A stretch of DNA of 64,000 bases, from assembly GCF_001906925.1 (NCBI RefSeq), contig NZ_MRWQ01000001.1, positions 434,001 through 498,000 of the forward strand, in the 5' to 3' direction. The translations under genes were made by a program, and so were the position numbers. Under the pieces are notes generated by a model. That model searched no databases. It saw only the letters and a program-made list of their open reading frames with translations, and was not told where the DNA came from. Below are positions 36,616 to 46,784 of the stretch, piece by piece; the first letter of the stretch is position 1, and every line of letters begins with the position of its first letter. This DNA is from Domibacillus mangrovi (GTDB lineage Bacteria; Bacillota; Bacilli; Bacillales; Domibacillaceae).

Positions 36616-38970
36616 TTATTTCAATTCAGCGATCGTGACGCCCAGTCCACCTTCTCCAGACCCACCAAATCGAATGCTTGAGACCATCCGGTGCTTCGTT
36701 AAATAGCCTCGTACCCCTTTCATAAGTGCACCCGTTCCTTTCCCATGAATGATCGATACTTGATGGTAGCCTGCTAGCAGTGCGTCATCCAAATATTTCT
36801 CCACACGGTTGAGCGCTTCTTCATATCGTTCACCTCGTAAGTCAAGTTCCGATGATACGTGATGGCCTTTGCCACGAATGGTCGCAATTGGTTTTGGCTC
36901 TTTCTTTTTTTCTGATTTAATAAATTGCATATCGCTTTCTTCGACTTTCATTTTAATGATCCCCATTTGAACAACCCATTCGTCACCCGTTGCTTTTTCA
37001 ATAATACTGCCTTTTTGGCCAAAACTGATCACTTTCACTTCATCGCCTGGTTTCCACGAACGCTTTGCCGGTTCAATAGCCGGTTTTTTCTGTTTTTGTT
37101 CCGGTATCGCTCCTTCGAGCCGCTTTCTCGCTTCAATCAGTTCATGTTCTTTTACGTTTGCTCCGCCTGCTAAACGGATAGCGCGCAAGTCGCGCATCAC
37201 TTCTTCCGCTTCTGCTTTTGCCTTTTCAATAATAGCAGCCGCTTCAACACGTGCTTTTTCTTCCATTTTCTCTTTCTGTTCATGATAAGCAATCACTTCT
37301 TTTTGCAGATCACGATGCAGCTTCTCCGTTTCACGTAAATAATCGTGAGCGTCCTTAGCATCTTTTTCTGCCTGACGGCGGCTTGTATCAAGTGCAGCAA
37401 TCATATTGTCAACTTCATGTGAATCGGCTCCGATTAAACTGCGTGCCCGTTCAATAATTTCCGGGTCAAGGCCAATTCGTTTTGAAATTTCAAATGCGTT
37501 GCTTCGTCCTGGAATCCCAATTAATAACCGATATGTCGGACTGAGCGTTTCAACATCAAACTCTACACTTGCATTAATCACTTGTTCACGGTTGTATCCG
37601 TATGCTTTCAATTCGGGATAATGCGTTGTCGCAATAATCCGTGCTCCTCTGGCAATCACCTCATCCAAAATAGAGATGGCCAGTGCTGAGCCTTCCTGCG
37701 GGTCCGTTCCAGAACCAAGTTCATCAAATAGCACAAGGCTTTGATCGTCGACTTCTTTTAAAATACCAGAAATGTTCACCATATGAGATGAAAATGTACT
37801 TAAATTTTGCTCAATCGACTGCTCATCGCCAATGTCAGCAAAAACAGATTGGAAGATAGCGGTCTCTGAGCCGTATTCAGCCGGAATAAATAAGCCGGAC
37901 TGCGCCATTAAGACGGATAAGCCCGTCGTTTTTAGCGTCACCGTTTTCCCGCCTGTATTCGGTCCGGTAATGACGATCGCTGTATAATCTTGACCAATTT
38001 CAATATCGCTCGGTACTGCTTCATCAGCTGGCAAAAGTGGATGACGCGCCTGGATGTAACGTATGTAACCATTCTCATTAATGAATGGCTTTGTCGCTTT
38101 CATCGAATGGGCAAATTTCCCTTTTGTGAATATAAAATCGATTTCTGACAGCATTTTTGTCATTGTGAATAATGATGGCGCATGTTCCGCTGTTTCCATC
38201 GTTAATTCACCTAAAATTTTCTCTACTTCATATTGTTCTTTCACCTTTAATTCACGCAGTTCGTTATTTAAGTTCACAACCGAAGCCGGTTCGACGAATA
38301 ACGTCTGTCCGGATGATGACTGATCATGAACGATGCCACCATAATGAGAGCGGTATTCCTGTTTGACCGGAATGACGTAACGCTCATTCCGTATCGTTAC
38401 AATTGCATCGGACAGCATTTTCTGTGCGCTTTGCCCGCGTGTCAAGCTTTCTAATTTGGAGCGAATCCGTGACTCTGCTGACCGGATGCCATGACGAATA
38501 TGCCGCAATTCGTCGCTCGCTGAATCAAGAACTCGTCCGTTTTCATCCACCGTCCGTTTAATTTTATGTTCAAGATCTGTCAAAACTGGAATGACCGCTG
38601 TTTTCTCTGGTAAGATGCGTAGCGTTACCTGTCCTTCTAAACGAACATCCTCTATAAATTGACGAATCATCCGGCTCGCATAAATCGTACTCGCAATTCG
38701 AACAAGCTCAATACCGCTTAATACACCGCCAATTTGAGCCCGCTTTGCATGCGGACGGATGTCATAAATACCGTCAAGCGGTACATTGCCTTTTATGCGG
38801 AGAACCGCTACTGCTTCTTCCGTTTCATCAAGCCAAACTTGTACTTCTTCTGCACGGAGAGACGGCTTTAAGTCTTCTGCAAAGCTGCGCCCGACCTCCG
38901 ATGAAGCATGATGTGCTAACTGCTGGATAATTTTATCAAACTCAAGTGTTGCCAACACTTTTTTATTCAA
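36616..38970 (-). CDS. mutS2: Endonuclease MutS2
   Basis: A MutS-family ATPase without mismatch-recognition domain; in B. subtilis it acts on collided ribosomes, and earlier work linked it to suppression of recombination. The 784 residues have MutS core helices, the ATPase with Walker A TGPNTGGKTVTLK (about 335) and Walker B LVLFDELGSGTDPQEGSAL, a long coiled coil (about 515-620), and a C-terminal Smr nuclease domain beginning LDLRGERYEEAL with HGKGTGAL. Confidence 0.96.
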   Translation of the reverse strand: MNKKVLATLEFDKIIQQLAHHASSEVGRSFAEDLKPSLRAEEVQVWLDETEEAVAVLRIKGNVPLDGIYDIRPHAKRAQIGGVLSGIELVRIASTIYASRMIRQFIEDVRLEGQVTLRILPEKTAVIPVLTDLEHKIKRTVDENGRVLDSASDELRHIRHGIRSAESRIRSKLESLTRGQSAQKMLSDAIVTIRNERYVIPVKQEYRSHYGGIVHDQSSSGQTLFVEPASVVNLNNELRELKVKEQYEVEKILGELTMETAEHAPSLFTMTKMLSEIDFIFTKGKFAHSMKATKPFINENGYIRYIQARHPLLPADEAVPSDIEIGQDYTAIVITGPNTGGKTVTLKTTGLSVLMAQSGLFIPAEYGSETAIFQSVFADIGDEQSIEQNLSTFSSHMVNISGILKEVDDQSLVLFDELGSGTDPQEGSALAISILDEVIARGARIIATTHYPELKAYGYNREQVINASVEFDVETLSPTYRLLIGIPGRSNAFEISKRIGLDPEIIERARSLIGADSHEVDNMIAALDTSRRQAEKDAKDAHDYLRETEKLHRDLQKEVIAYHEQKEKMEEKARVEAAAIIEKAKAEAEEVMRDLRAIRLAGGANVKEHELIEARKRLEGAIPEQKQKKPAIEPAKRSWKPGDEVKVISFGQKGSIIEKATGDEWVVQMGIIKMKVEESDMQFIKSEKKKEPKPIATIRGKGHHVSSELDLRGERYEEALNRVEKYLDDALLAGYHQVSIIHGKGTGALMKGVRGYLTKHRMVSSIRFGGSGEGGLGVTIAELK

Positions 38971-38994
38971 ATCTGGTTCACTCCTCTATTGACA

Positions 38995-40701
38995 TCATTG
39001 GCCGCGTATAAAAGATAGAAACTGCTCTTTCGGCCACGTATTCACAACCGTTTCCGACCGAAGCCATCCTTTTCGCCCTGCACTTGCGCCAGTTTCCATA
39101 AATGTAAGGTGCTCAATCGCATGAGCATCTGTGTTAATGAATATTTTTACCCCTGCATCCTGTGCCCATTTTAAATGATCGGCGGATAAATCAAGGCGAT
39201 GTGGGTTTGCATTCAATTCAAGTGCCGTGTTCGTTTCTGCCGCAATTTTAATAAGTTCCTCCATATCAACTGAATAACCATCACGGCGGCCAATAATCCG
39301 GCCGGTCGGGTGAGCAATCAATTTCACATATGGATTATGCAAGGCCGTTTTTAACCGATCCATAATCTTTTTTTGCGGTTGTGAAAAACTTGAATGAATC
39401 GATGCGATCACAAAGTCGAGCTCTTTCAGCACATCGTCCTCATAATCAAGCGTTCCATCTGGTAAAATGTCCATTTCAATACCCGATAGTACTTCGATAT
39501 CACTGTATTTTTCATTCCACTCTTTTATTTCCTCATTTTGACGCAGGAGGCGGTCAACAGTTAATCCATTTGCCACTTTTAAATACTGCGAATGGTCTGT
39601 TATCGCCATGTACTCATATCCTCGTGCACGGCATGCTTCAATCATTTCTTCAATCGAAAATGCGCCATCTGACCAAGCCGTATGCATATGCAAATCGCCT
39701 TTAATGTCAGATAATTCGATCAGTGTACCTGCTTTGTACTTATCCGTTTCCGTTCCGTCTTCACGAATTTCAGGCGGAAACCAGGGCAAGTCAAAGTGAT
39801 TGTAAAGCGCTTCTTCTGAATCAAACGTTTTCACAGAACCGTCCTGCCGCTCAACACCGTATTCGCTCACCTTTTCATTACGCTCTTTGGCGATCTGACG
39901 AATTTTCACGTTATGATCTTTTGAACCTGTAAAATGATGCAATGCACTCGCATATTGTGCCGGCTCAACAATACGAAAATCAATCGACACGTCAAACTCA
40001 CCGTCAATGATGATCGACACTTTCGTCGGTCCGGCCGCAATGATTTCTTTCCTATCTGGAATTGCAAGTAGCTTCTCTTTTACTTGTTCCGGTTCTTTTG
40101 TGGCAATAATAAAATCAAGATCTTTCACTGTTTCACGCAAGCGGCGCAAACTGCCTGCACGCGAAAATGTAGTCACTTGCGGCAAATCTGCTAAATACGC
40201 TTCCACTTTTTCGGCAACCGGCAGCATATACATAATGGGCAGACGATCCGGCTGTGTACCTGCTTTTTCAACAGCCGCGAGAATTTTTTCTTCCGTTTTC
40301 GCACCAAATCCAGCAAGCTCCTGTACACGATGCTGCTCGCATGCTTCTTTCAATTCATCCATATTGGTAATGCCGAGCTCTTTATATAGTTTAGCAATCT
40401 TTTTTCCACCAAGGCCCGGCAGCCCTAGCAACGCAACAAGTCCTTCTGGCACTTCGCCTGCAAGTTCTGTCAGTACGGCGGATTCCCCGGTTTCTATGTA
40501 TTCTGTAATCACCGCGGCGGTGCCTTTGCCGATGCCTGATAATTTTGTCACATCATCAATTTCAGACAAACTGCGGTCATCCGTTTCTAACGCTGCTGCC
40601 GCTTTGCGAAAGGCCGATATTTTAAACGGATTCTCTCCCTTTAATTCCATATAGACTGCAATTTTTTCAAGTAACCGAATAACATCTTTTTTATTAACCA
40701 T
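38995..40701 (-). CDS. polX: DNA polymerase/3'-5' exonuclease PolX
   Basis: A family X gap-filling polymerase with a C-terminal PHP exonuclease domain, used in base-excision repair. The 568 residues hold helix-hairpin-helix motifs (LSGIGKGTAAVI and LPGLGGKKIAKL), the polymerase palm (VKDLDF with later DVSIDF aspartates) and the PHP metal motifs GDLHMHTAWSDG, ITDHSQY, HSS and NTDAHA. In B. subtilis a cvpA-like gene separates it from zapA; here only 67 bp with a terminator remain. Confidence 0.96.
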   Translation of the reverse strand: MVNKKDVIRLLEKIAVYMELKGENPFKISAFRKAAAALETDDRSLSEIDDVTKLSGIGKGTAAVITEYIETGESAVLTELAGEVPEGLVALLGLPGLGGKKIAKLYKELGITNMDELKEACEQHRVQELAGFGAKTEEKILAAVEKAGTQPDRLPIMYMLPVAEKVEAYLADLPQVTTFSRAGSLRRLRETVKDLDFIIATKEPEQVKEKLLAIPDRKEIIAAGPTKVSIIIDGEFDVSIDFRIVEPAQYASALHHFTGSKDHNVKIRQIAKERNEKVSEYGVERQDGSVKTFDSEEALYNHFDLPWFPPEIREDGTETDKYKAGTLIELSDIKGDLHMHTAWSDGAFSIEEMIEACRARGYEYMAITDHSQYLKVANGLTVDRLLRQNEEIKEWNEKYSDIEVLSGIEMDILPDGTLDYEDDVLKELDFVIASIHSSFSQPQKKIMDRLKTALHNPYVKLIAHPTGRIIGRRDGYSVDMEELIKIAAETNTALELNANPHRLDLSADHLKWAQDAGVKIFINTDAHAIEHLTFMETGASAGRKGWLRSETVVNTWPKEQFLSFIRGQ

Positions 40702-40736
40702 CTATGCCACCTGCTTTTCCTTATATAGTAGCAGAA

Positions 40737-40769
40737 AAAAACTTCTCTACCAAATCGAGAGAAGTTTTT
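40737..40769 (-). terminator. Terminator between zapA and polX
   Basis: AAAACTTCTC pairs with GAGAGAAGTTTT around a 9-nt loop, with A/T tails on both sides. Confidence 0.75.
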
Positions 40770-41062
40770 CAGCCATTGACGACTGTTCTGTTTTTCAAAC
40801 GGCTTAATTCCATTTTCATTTCCTGCAATTCTTCTTCCATCTTCAAGTAATCATTCACCATATTGACTGCGGTCAGCACCGCAATTTTTTGCGTATCCAG
40901 TGTCGCGTTACGGTTGCCGATTTCACGCATTTTATCATCAACCATTTCCGTTACACGACGAATATGGTATTCTGATTCAGTTCCTACAATGGTGTACTGA
41001 TATCCGTAGATGTCAACTGTTAGGCGAGTTTTTTGTCCGTCCGACAATTGTACGGCCCCCAT
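40769..41062 (-). CDS. zapA: Cell division protein ZapA
   Basis: A small FtsZ-binding protein that bundles protofilaments in the Z ring. The 97 residues match the family: a N-terminal beta-rich part (LTVDIYGYQYTIVGTESEYHIRRV) and a C-terminal coiled coil. The start MGAVQLSDG has a weakly conserved ribosome site. It is divergent from rnhC, as in B. subtilis. Confidence 0.93.
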   Translation of the reverse strand: MGAVQLSDGQKTRLTVDIYGYQYTIVGTESEYHIRRVTEMVDDKMREIGNRNATLDTQKIAVLTAVNMVNDYLKMEEELQEMKMELSRLKNRTVVNG

Positions 41063-41138
41063 TTCTCATGAAATCCTGTTATTAATCATACCACGACTGT
41101 TTTAGTGTGAAAAGGAAGAAAGTCTGGAGGTTGTTGAA

Positions 41139-42056
41139 TTGAGTCATACTGTATTAATTGTCACAAATGAAATCTTAAAAGAAATGAAAAATCATTATGG
41201 GATCTTGGCAAAACTACCAGCTGGTGCTATCTTTTCAGCAAAAGTTGACGGCTGTTCCGTGACTGGTTACCGTTCTGGAAAAGTGCTCTTTCAAGGGAGA
41301 AACGCAGCACAAGAATCATCGAAATGGGCTGGTAAAACAGCTGAGCCGAAGAAAAAAGCAGTGTCAAATGCTGTGCTGCCGGATGGCTTTGCAGCGATGT
41401 CCGTCATGGGCAGCGATGAAGTCGGAACAGGCGATTATTTCGGTCCGATCACGGTCGTTGCCGCTTATGTTGAAAAAAGTCGAATTGCGGAATTAAAAGC
41501 ACTTGGCGTACGTGATTCAAAAGATATGAAAGATCCGGAAATTGTGTCTGTGGCAAAAAAATTACTGAAAGACATTCCGTACAGCTTGCTTATTTTGCGC
41601 AATGAAAAATACAACGATTTGCAGGAAAGCGGGATGTCTCAAGGTAAAATAAAAGCCCTTTTACACAATCAGGCACTCGGCAAACTGCATGAAAAAATAA
41701 CACCGGTACGACCAGATGCAGTACTTATCGATCAATTCGCTGAAAAAACAGTGTATTATCGTTATTTAAACGAACAAAAAAATATTGTGCGTGAAAATGT
41801 TTTTTTCAGTACGAAAGGCGAAAGCATCCATCTAGCCGTTGCAGCGGCATCCATTCTTGCACGCTATGCCTTTTTAAAAGAAATGGATATACTGTCGGAA
41901 GAAGCTGGCTTTACTATTCCGAAAGGCGCCGGGGCCCTTGTTGATAAAGCAGCTGCCCGATTGATGAAAACGTATGACGAAAGCGTGCTGCGTCATTTCA
42001 CAAAGCTTCATTTTGCTAATACAGGCAAAGCAAAAAATATGTTGCGTGAAATGTAA
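41139..42056 (+). CDS. rnhC: Ribonuclease HIII
   Basis: It removes RNA from RNA-DNA hybrids and R-loops, requiring metal. The 305 residues have an N-terminal TBP-like substrate-binding domain (about 1-85) and the RNase H fold with catalytic acids in GSDEVGTGDYFGP (D98/E99 region), DSKDMKD and VLIDQFA. The start is TTG, with GGAGG about 9 nt upstream. A truncated dispersed repeat starts 2 bp after its stop. Confidence 0.96.
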   Translation: MSHTVLIVTNEILKEMKNHYGILAKLPAGAIFSAKVDGCSVTGYRSGKVLFQGRNAAQESSKWAGKTAEPKKKAVSNAVLPDGFAAMSVMGSDEVGTGDYFGPITVVAAYVEKSRIAELKALGVRDSKDMKDPEIVSVAKKLLKDIPYSLLILRNEKYNDLQESGMSQGKIKALLHNQALGKLHEKITPVRPDAVLIDQFAEKTVYYRYLNEQKNIVRENVFFSTKGESIHLAVAAASILARYAFLKEMDILSEEAGFTIPKGAGALVDKAAARLMKTYDESVLRHFTKLHFANTGKAKNMLREM

Positions 42057-42057
42057 T

Positions 42058-42109
42058 ATAAAGTGAAATTCCATTCATTGGGGGCTTTCTTCATCCCCTA
42101 CTGAATAAA
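42058..42109 (+). repeat. Dispersed structured repeat, copy 3 (minimal form)
   Basis: 52 bp containing only the 5' hairpin of the element at 28387 and 30852, but still with ATAAA at both ends. The hairpin arms are ATTCATTGGGG and CCCCTACTGAAT. It precedes the pheT terminator. Confidence 0.75.
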
Positions 42110-42145
42110 AAAAGGACTCAATCGTCATGGATCGAGTCCTTTTTC
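42106..42145 (-). terminator. Terminator of pheST
   Basis: AAAAAGGACTC and GAGTCCTTTTT pair on both sides of an ATC/GAT extension, with T-runs in both directions; it also ends rnhC. Confidence 0.88.
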
Positions 42146-42148
42146 TTA

Positions 42149-44563
42149 TTATGCGCGCAAGTCAGCGCCTGCTTGTTCTTTTAGTGCAGCAAGTACTTTT
42201 TCATGTACGGCGGTCACTTCTTCATCCGTTAATGTTTTCTCCGGATCGGCATACGTTAGTGCGAATGCGACCGATTTTTTGCCTTCTTCCATCCGTTCAC
42301 CTTCGTATACATCAAACACCCGGACACCTGTTAAAAGTGCACCGCCTGCCTGTTTAATGACGGCTTCAAGAGCAGCCGCTTCAACCGTGCTGTCAACAAC
42401 AAGCGCGATGTCTCGGCTAATGAATGGATGACGTGAAATGGCCATGTATGCCAGATCTTCACGCGATGCATTCAATAAAACATCAAGCTTTAATTCAAAC
42501 AAATACGCTTCTTTTATATCCATTTCTTTAGAGATTGTTGGGTGAAGCTGTCCAACAAATCCGATTGATTCAGAGTCGAGCAATACTTCGGCTGTACGGC
42601 CAGGATGGAACCCAGCAGGTGCCGCTTTTTGGAACGTCATTCGCTCCGCAAGACCAATCTGTGCCGCAAGTCCTTCAACAATCCCTTTTACAGTAAAGAA
42701 ATCAACGGCTTTCTTTTCACCTTGCCACAAATGTTCATGCCACATGCCTGTTATGATACCTGCAAGTCTCTCTTCTTCTTTTGGCTGAACGTTTTCGCCT
42801 TCGTTTAAATAAATAGAGCCTGTTTCATACAAAGCGACAGATGGCATTTGGCGGGCGTTATTGTATGCTGCAGCTTCAATTAAATGTGGAATCAAGCTTT
42901 GTCGCAAATACGCACGTTCTTCACTCATCGGCATGGATAGCGCTACCGGAGCTCGGTGTTCAAGCGCAAATTCGGATGCACGCTTTGCGGATGTAAGAGA
43001 ATACGTCATCGCCTGATTGAATCCCGTTCCTTCTAAATAACGGCGCACGACACGGCGGCCTAATTGATACGATGTAAGCGAACCTGGCTGCGTGGCTCCT
43101 TCAGGCAATGTAAGCGGAATGTGATCATACCCATAGAGGCGTGCTACCTCTTCCGTCAAATCTTCAGGTATCATAATATCCGCACGGCGTGTTGGCACTG
43201 TGACCGTAATTTCATTGTCTTTCGTTTCTGTTTCAAATTGCAAACGGCGGAAAATATCTTCTACATCCCCCATTTGAAGATCCGTGCCGAGTCTCATATT
43301 TAATTTTTCAAGCGTAATCGACACTCGTTTTGGTTCAATCGCTAATTCACCGGCTACAACACTTCCAGAAAGGACGGTGCCGCTTGCTAATTCCACCATT
43401 AATTCAGCAGCCCGGTCACATGCGGCTTGAATACGTGCCGGATCAACACCTTTTTCGAAGCGGGCGCTTGCTTCAGAGCGAAGGCCATGCGCTTTCGATG
43501 CTGCACGAACGATCTGGCCATCAAAATAAGCCGATTCGATTAACACATTGACAGTGCCGTCATGTACTTCCGAATTAGCCCCACCCATCACACCTGCAAG
43601 TGCAACTGGTTCCTTGCCGTTTGTGATGACAAGCTGATCGGCAGACAATATACGTTCTGTATCATCGAGAGTGATCAGTTTTTCACCTTCAACCGCGCGA
43701 CGAACAACAATTTCATTTGAGCCGAGACGATCCAAGTCAAATGCGTGAAGTGGCTGACCGTATTCCATCAATACGTAGTTCGTAATATCAACAACATTAT
43801 TATGGGGACGGACGCCTGCATTCATTAAATACGTTTGCATCCAGATCGGCGATGGACCCATTTTAATATTTTTCACAACGCGTGCGATGTAAATCGGGTT
43901 ATCCTTTGGCGCATCGATGTGAATGTGAATCGCATCAGAAGCTTTTTCATCGGATTCAGCCGGATTTGGCGCAGGAAGATTTACATCACGGTCCAAAATT
44001 GCCGCTACTTCATAGGCAACACCCATCATACTTAATGCGTCAGAACGGTTTGGTGTCAACGACAATTCGAGAATGGCATCGTCACGGTTTAGTGCTGCGA
44101 GTGCATCTTCTCCTGGTGTCACATCGTTCGGGAAATTGAAAATACCTTCTGCGTATTCTTTCGGCGTGAGACGGCTTTCAATGCCGAGCTCAGATAGCGA
44201 GCAGATCATGCCATTTGATTCTTCACCGCGCAGTTTCGCCCGTTTAATTTTAAAGTTACCAGGAAGGACTGCTCCTGTTTTTGCCACAGCCACATATTGC
44301 CCTGCATCGACATTTTTCGCACCACAGATAATTTGTACAGGCTCTTCCTCTCCGACGTCAACGAGACATTTGCTTAATTTGTCGGCATTCGGATGCTGTT
44401 CACGTGTCTTTACGTAACCAACGACAATGTTTTTCATTTCAGAAGCGGGGATTTCGACTCCTTCGACTTCAATACCGGCACGTGTAATTTTTTCCGCCAA
44501 TTCCTGCGGAGACTGGCCTGCCAGATCAACATATTGTGCGAGCCATTTATATGAAACAAACAT
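42149..44563 (-). CDS. pheT: Phenylalanine-tRNA ligase beta subunit
   Basis: Non-catalytic but essential half of the (alpha-beta)2 phenylalanyl-tRNA synthetase. The 804 residues have the N-terminal tRNA-binding OB fold (IVVGYVKTREQHPNADKLS, about 46-64), the B3/B4 editing domain (about 210-395), B5, the catalytic-like core and the C-terminal ferredoxin-fold anticodon-binding domain. AGGAGGAG precedes the ATG. Second gene after pheS under one T-box. Confidence 0.97.
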   Translation of the reverse strand: MFVSYKWLAQYVDLAGQSPQELAEKITRAGIEVEGVEIPASEMKNIVVGYVKTREQHPNADKLSKCLVDVGEEEPVQIICGAKNVDAGQYVAVAKTGAVLPGNFKIKRAKLRGEESNGMICSLSELGIESRLTPKEYAEGIFNFPNDVTPGEDALAALNRDDAILELSLTPNRSDALSMMGVAYEVAAILDRDVNLPAPNPAESDEKASDAIHIHIDAPKDNPIYIARVVKNIKMGPSPIWMQTYLMNAGVRPHNNVVDITNYVLMEYGQPLHAFDLDRLGSNEIVVRRAVEGEKLITLDDTERILSADQLVITNGKEPVALAGVMGGANSEVHDGTVNVLIESAYFDGQIVRAASKAHGLRSEASARFEKGVDPARIQAACDRAAELMVELASGTVLSGSVVAGELAIEPKRVSITLEKLNMRLGTDLQMGDVEDIFRRLQFETETKDNEITVTVPTRRADIMIPEDLTEEVARLYGYDHIPLTLPEGATQPGSLTSYQLGRRVVRRYLEGTGFNQAMTYSLTSAKRASEFALEHRAPVALSMPMSEERAYLRQSLIPHLIEAAAYNNARQMPSVALYETGSIYLNEGENVQPKEEERLAGIITGMWHEHLWQGEKKAVDFFTVKGIVEGLAAQIGLAERMTFQKAAPAGFHPGRTAEVLLDSESIGFVGQLHPTISKEMDIKEAYLFELKLDVLLNASREDLAYMAISRHPFISRDIALVVDSTVEAAALEAVIKQAGGALLTGVRVFDVYEGERMEEGKKSVAFALTYADPEKTLTDEEVTAVHEKVLAALKEQAGADLRA

Positions 44564-44581
44564 GTGTATACTCCTCCTTAT

Positions 44582-45616
44582 TTATTCATGTACTGAAAAT
44601 TGCTTTAAGAACCGAAGATCATTCGTGTAAAAATGGCGAATATCGTCAATGCCATATTTCAGCATCGCAATGCGCTCCTGTCCCATACCGAATGCAAATC
44701 CTGTATATTTATTTGAATCAAAACCGGCCATTTCTAGCACGTTCGGGTGCACCATACCTGCGCCAAGTACTTCAATCCAGCCTGTTCCTTTACAAATCGA
44801 GCAGCCTTTGCCGCCGCACATGCAGCTCACGTCGACTTCAACAGATGGCTCTGTGAACGGGAAAAAGCTTGGACGGAGACGGATTTCACGGTCCTCCCCG
44901 AACATTTTTTTAGCAAACATATCAAGTGTGCCCTTCAAGTCGCTCATACGGATGTTTTCACCCACGACAAGCCCTTCAATTTGTGCGAATTGATGTGAAT
45001 GTGTCGCGTCATCGCTATCACGGCGATACACTTTACCAGGGCAAATGATCTTGACCGGGCCGCGGCCTTCATGCTTCTGCATCGTTCTTACTTGCACCGG
45101 TGACGTATGCGTACGCATTAACAGTTCCGGTGTAATATAAAACGTATCTTGCATATCGCGTGCCGGATGGTCTTTCGGCAAATTGAGCGCTTCAAAGTTA
45201 TAGAAGTCCTGCTCGACTTCCGGTCCTTCTGCTACCGTGTACCCCATACCGATAAATAAGTCTTCAATTTCTTCTGCAACACGTGTCAGTGGATGGTGAC
45301 CACCTTGCTTCACCGGACGACCTGGCAGTGTCACGTCGATTGATTCTTGCGCAAGTTTCTGCTCAATCGCTGCTGCTTCAAGCAGTTCTTGTTTTTCTTC
45401 AATACTTTCTGAAATGGTTTCACGTACTACATTGACAAGCGCCCCCATTTTCGGGCGTTCTTCTGCTGAGAGCTTCCCCATCCCTTTTAATACTTCTGTC
45501 ACCGGTCCTTTTTTGCCAAGATAGGCGACACGCACATCGTTTAATTCTTTTAAGTTTGCTGCAGCTGCAATTTGTTCAAGCGCCTGGTTTTGCAATTCTT
45601 TTAGCTGTTGTTCCAC
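44582..45616 (-). CDS. pheS: Phenylalanine-tRNA ligase alpha subunit
   Basis: Catalytic class II synthetase subunit, 344 residues: an N-terminal coiled coil, motif 1 near [14 protein letters not shown], motif 2 [13 protein letters not shown] and motif 3 [17 protein letters not shown]. The start is GTG 45616 (encoding [10 protein letters not shown]), with AGGAGGAG at good distance; the longer frame would run into the T-box terminator. Expression is controlled by the leader upstream. Confidence 0.97.
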   Translation of the reverse strand: MEQQLKELQNQALEQIAAAANLKELNDVRVAYLGKKGPVTEVLKGMGKLSAEERPKMGALVNVVRETISESIEEKQELLEAAAIEQKLAQESIDVTLPGRPVKQGGHHPLTRVAEEIEDLFIGMGYTVAEGPEVEQDFYNFEALNLPKDHPARDMQDTFYITPELLMRTHTSPVQVRTMQKHEGRGPVKIICPGKVYRRDSDDATHSHQFAQIEGLVVGENIRMSDLKGTLDMFAKKMFGEDREIRLRPSFFPFTEPSVEVDVSCMCGGKGCSICKGTGWIEVLGAGMVHPNVLEMAGFDSNKYTGFAFGMGQERIAMLKYGIDDIRHFYTNDLRFLKQFSVHE

Positions 45617-45905
45617 GTTTACTCCTCCTTTTTTGACAAATACAAAAAGCCCCGTTCCCGGAAAGGGACGAGGCTTTGATCGCGGTACCACCCTTTTTAA
45701 TACGCATACATACACGCATTCACTTCATTCGGATAACGGCTTTTTAAAACCGGTGTGCCTTTACGTCGAGCGGTCCTGGCACCGGCTCGGGAGGTGAACT
45801 TCTGCCATCTCTTTTTAAAAATGCTTTCAGTCAGGGCATTTTCTTCCTTAAAAAAGAGGCGCGGCATACTTTTCTCCGTCATCGCCTTTTAGTATTAAAT
45901 TCACA
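45617..45905 (-). promoter_or_regulatory. T-box leader of pheST
   Basis: The minus strand holds the T-box sequence AGGGTGGTACCGCG (about 45692-45679), a downstream terminator hairpin ending in GGGGCTTTTT (45677-45645), and a long Stem I. A TTC triplet at 45798-45796, followed by A, is the likely specifier for tRNA-Phe. Uncharged tRNA would favour antitermination. Confidence 0.93.
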
Positions 45906-45911
45906 TTCATT

Positions 45912-45940
45912 ATTATAGACAACCCGTTTTTGAAATTCAA
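45912..45940 (-). promoter_or_regulatory. Sigma-A promoter of the pheST T-box leader
   Basis: TTGAAT, a 17-bp spacer and TATAAT on the minus strand; transcription should start near 45905. It overlaps the 3' end of the methyltransferase gene. Confidence 0.85.
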
Positions 45941-46692
45941 TTGTTTTCCCGAAAATGATAAAGAAGAATACCTGCAGCAACAGCAACATTGAGCGATTCG
46001 CTCCGGCCAAAAATCGGAATGTACACGTTTTTCGTCGTTTCCTGCAGCAATTCAGGTCGAACACCGCTTCCTTCATTGCCAACTAACAGCGCAAATGGGC
46101 CGGATGATTCTTTGCGGTAATCAGACGCCCCTTCAAGCGCTGTTCCGTAAATCGTGATGTCCCGCTCTCTCAATTGCTCCACTGCTTGACCTAAATTTAT
46201 GCTGACGACCGGCACATGAAAATGGCTTCCCTGCGCAGAACGAAGTACTTTTGGGTTGTACACATCAGCAGTACCTGCGCCGAGAACGACCGCATCAATG
46301 CCTGCTGCATCGGCAGTACGGATCATTGTGCCAACATTACCTGGATCTTGTACAGCGTCAATTAATAAAAACATGTTTCCATCAGGCAGTACCGTTTGAT
46401 CCGATTTCCGGCACACTGCAAAGACACCCTGTCCGTTTTCTGTGTCAGACAATTTGGCTGCCGCTTCCGGCGACACAATCGTCAGTTCGAGATCATCTGT
46501 ATTCCATTCGGATGGAATGACTGCTTCTTCTGAAAAAATTAATTCATCGATCGTTTCTTTATGACAAAGTGCTTCTTCAACAAGATGAAAACCTTCTAAA
46601 AGGTATTGCCCCGTTTTGTCGCGTTCTTTTTTTGTCAGTAACTTTTTGAGCTGTTTTATGCGTGGATTGTTCGCCGATTGGATATAATTCAC
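45937..46692 (-). CDS. SpoU/TrmH-family RNA 2'-O-methyltransferase (YsgA)
   Basis: A SPOUT-fold methyltransferase of 251 residues, probably acting on 23S rRNA; the exact nucleotide is not evident. An N-terminal L30e-like substrate-binding domain (about 1-100) is followed by the knotted domain with motif 1 DAVQDPGNVGTMIRTADA, motif 2 LLVGNEGSGV and motif 3 IPIFGRSESLNVAVAAGI. GTG 46692 has AAAGGGG upstream; the longer frame lacks one. Same location as ysgA in B. subtilis. Confidence 0.92.
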   Translation of the reverse strand: MNYIQSANNPRIKQLKKLLTKKERDKTGQYLLEGFHLVEEALCHKETIDELIFSEEAVIPSEWNTDDLELTIVSPEAAAKLSDTENGQGVFAVCRKSDQTVLPDGNMFLLIDAVQDPGNVGTMIRTADAAGIDAVVLGAGTADVYNPKVLRSAQGSHFHVPVVSINLGQAVEQLRERDITIYGTALEGASDYRKESSGPFALLVGNEGSGVRPELLQETTKNVYIPIFGRSESLNVAVAAGILLYHFRENN

Positions 46693-46784
46693 GTTCAAAT
46701 CCCCTTTCGTCGATTTATTATAGCATCTTTTCTGTATAACATAAGCCGCTCCGGTCAAAATAAGAGTAACAAGGAGGGGATATA

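Noticed and set aside
40007-40654. A 215-codon plus-strand ORF opposite polX
   Set aside because: It is antisense to conserved polymerase domains, serine-rich with no recognisable motif and no good ribosome site.
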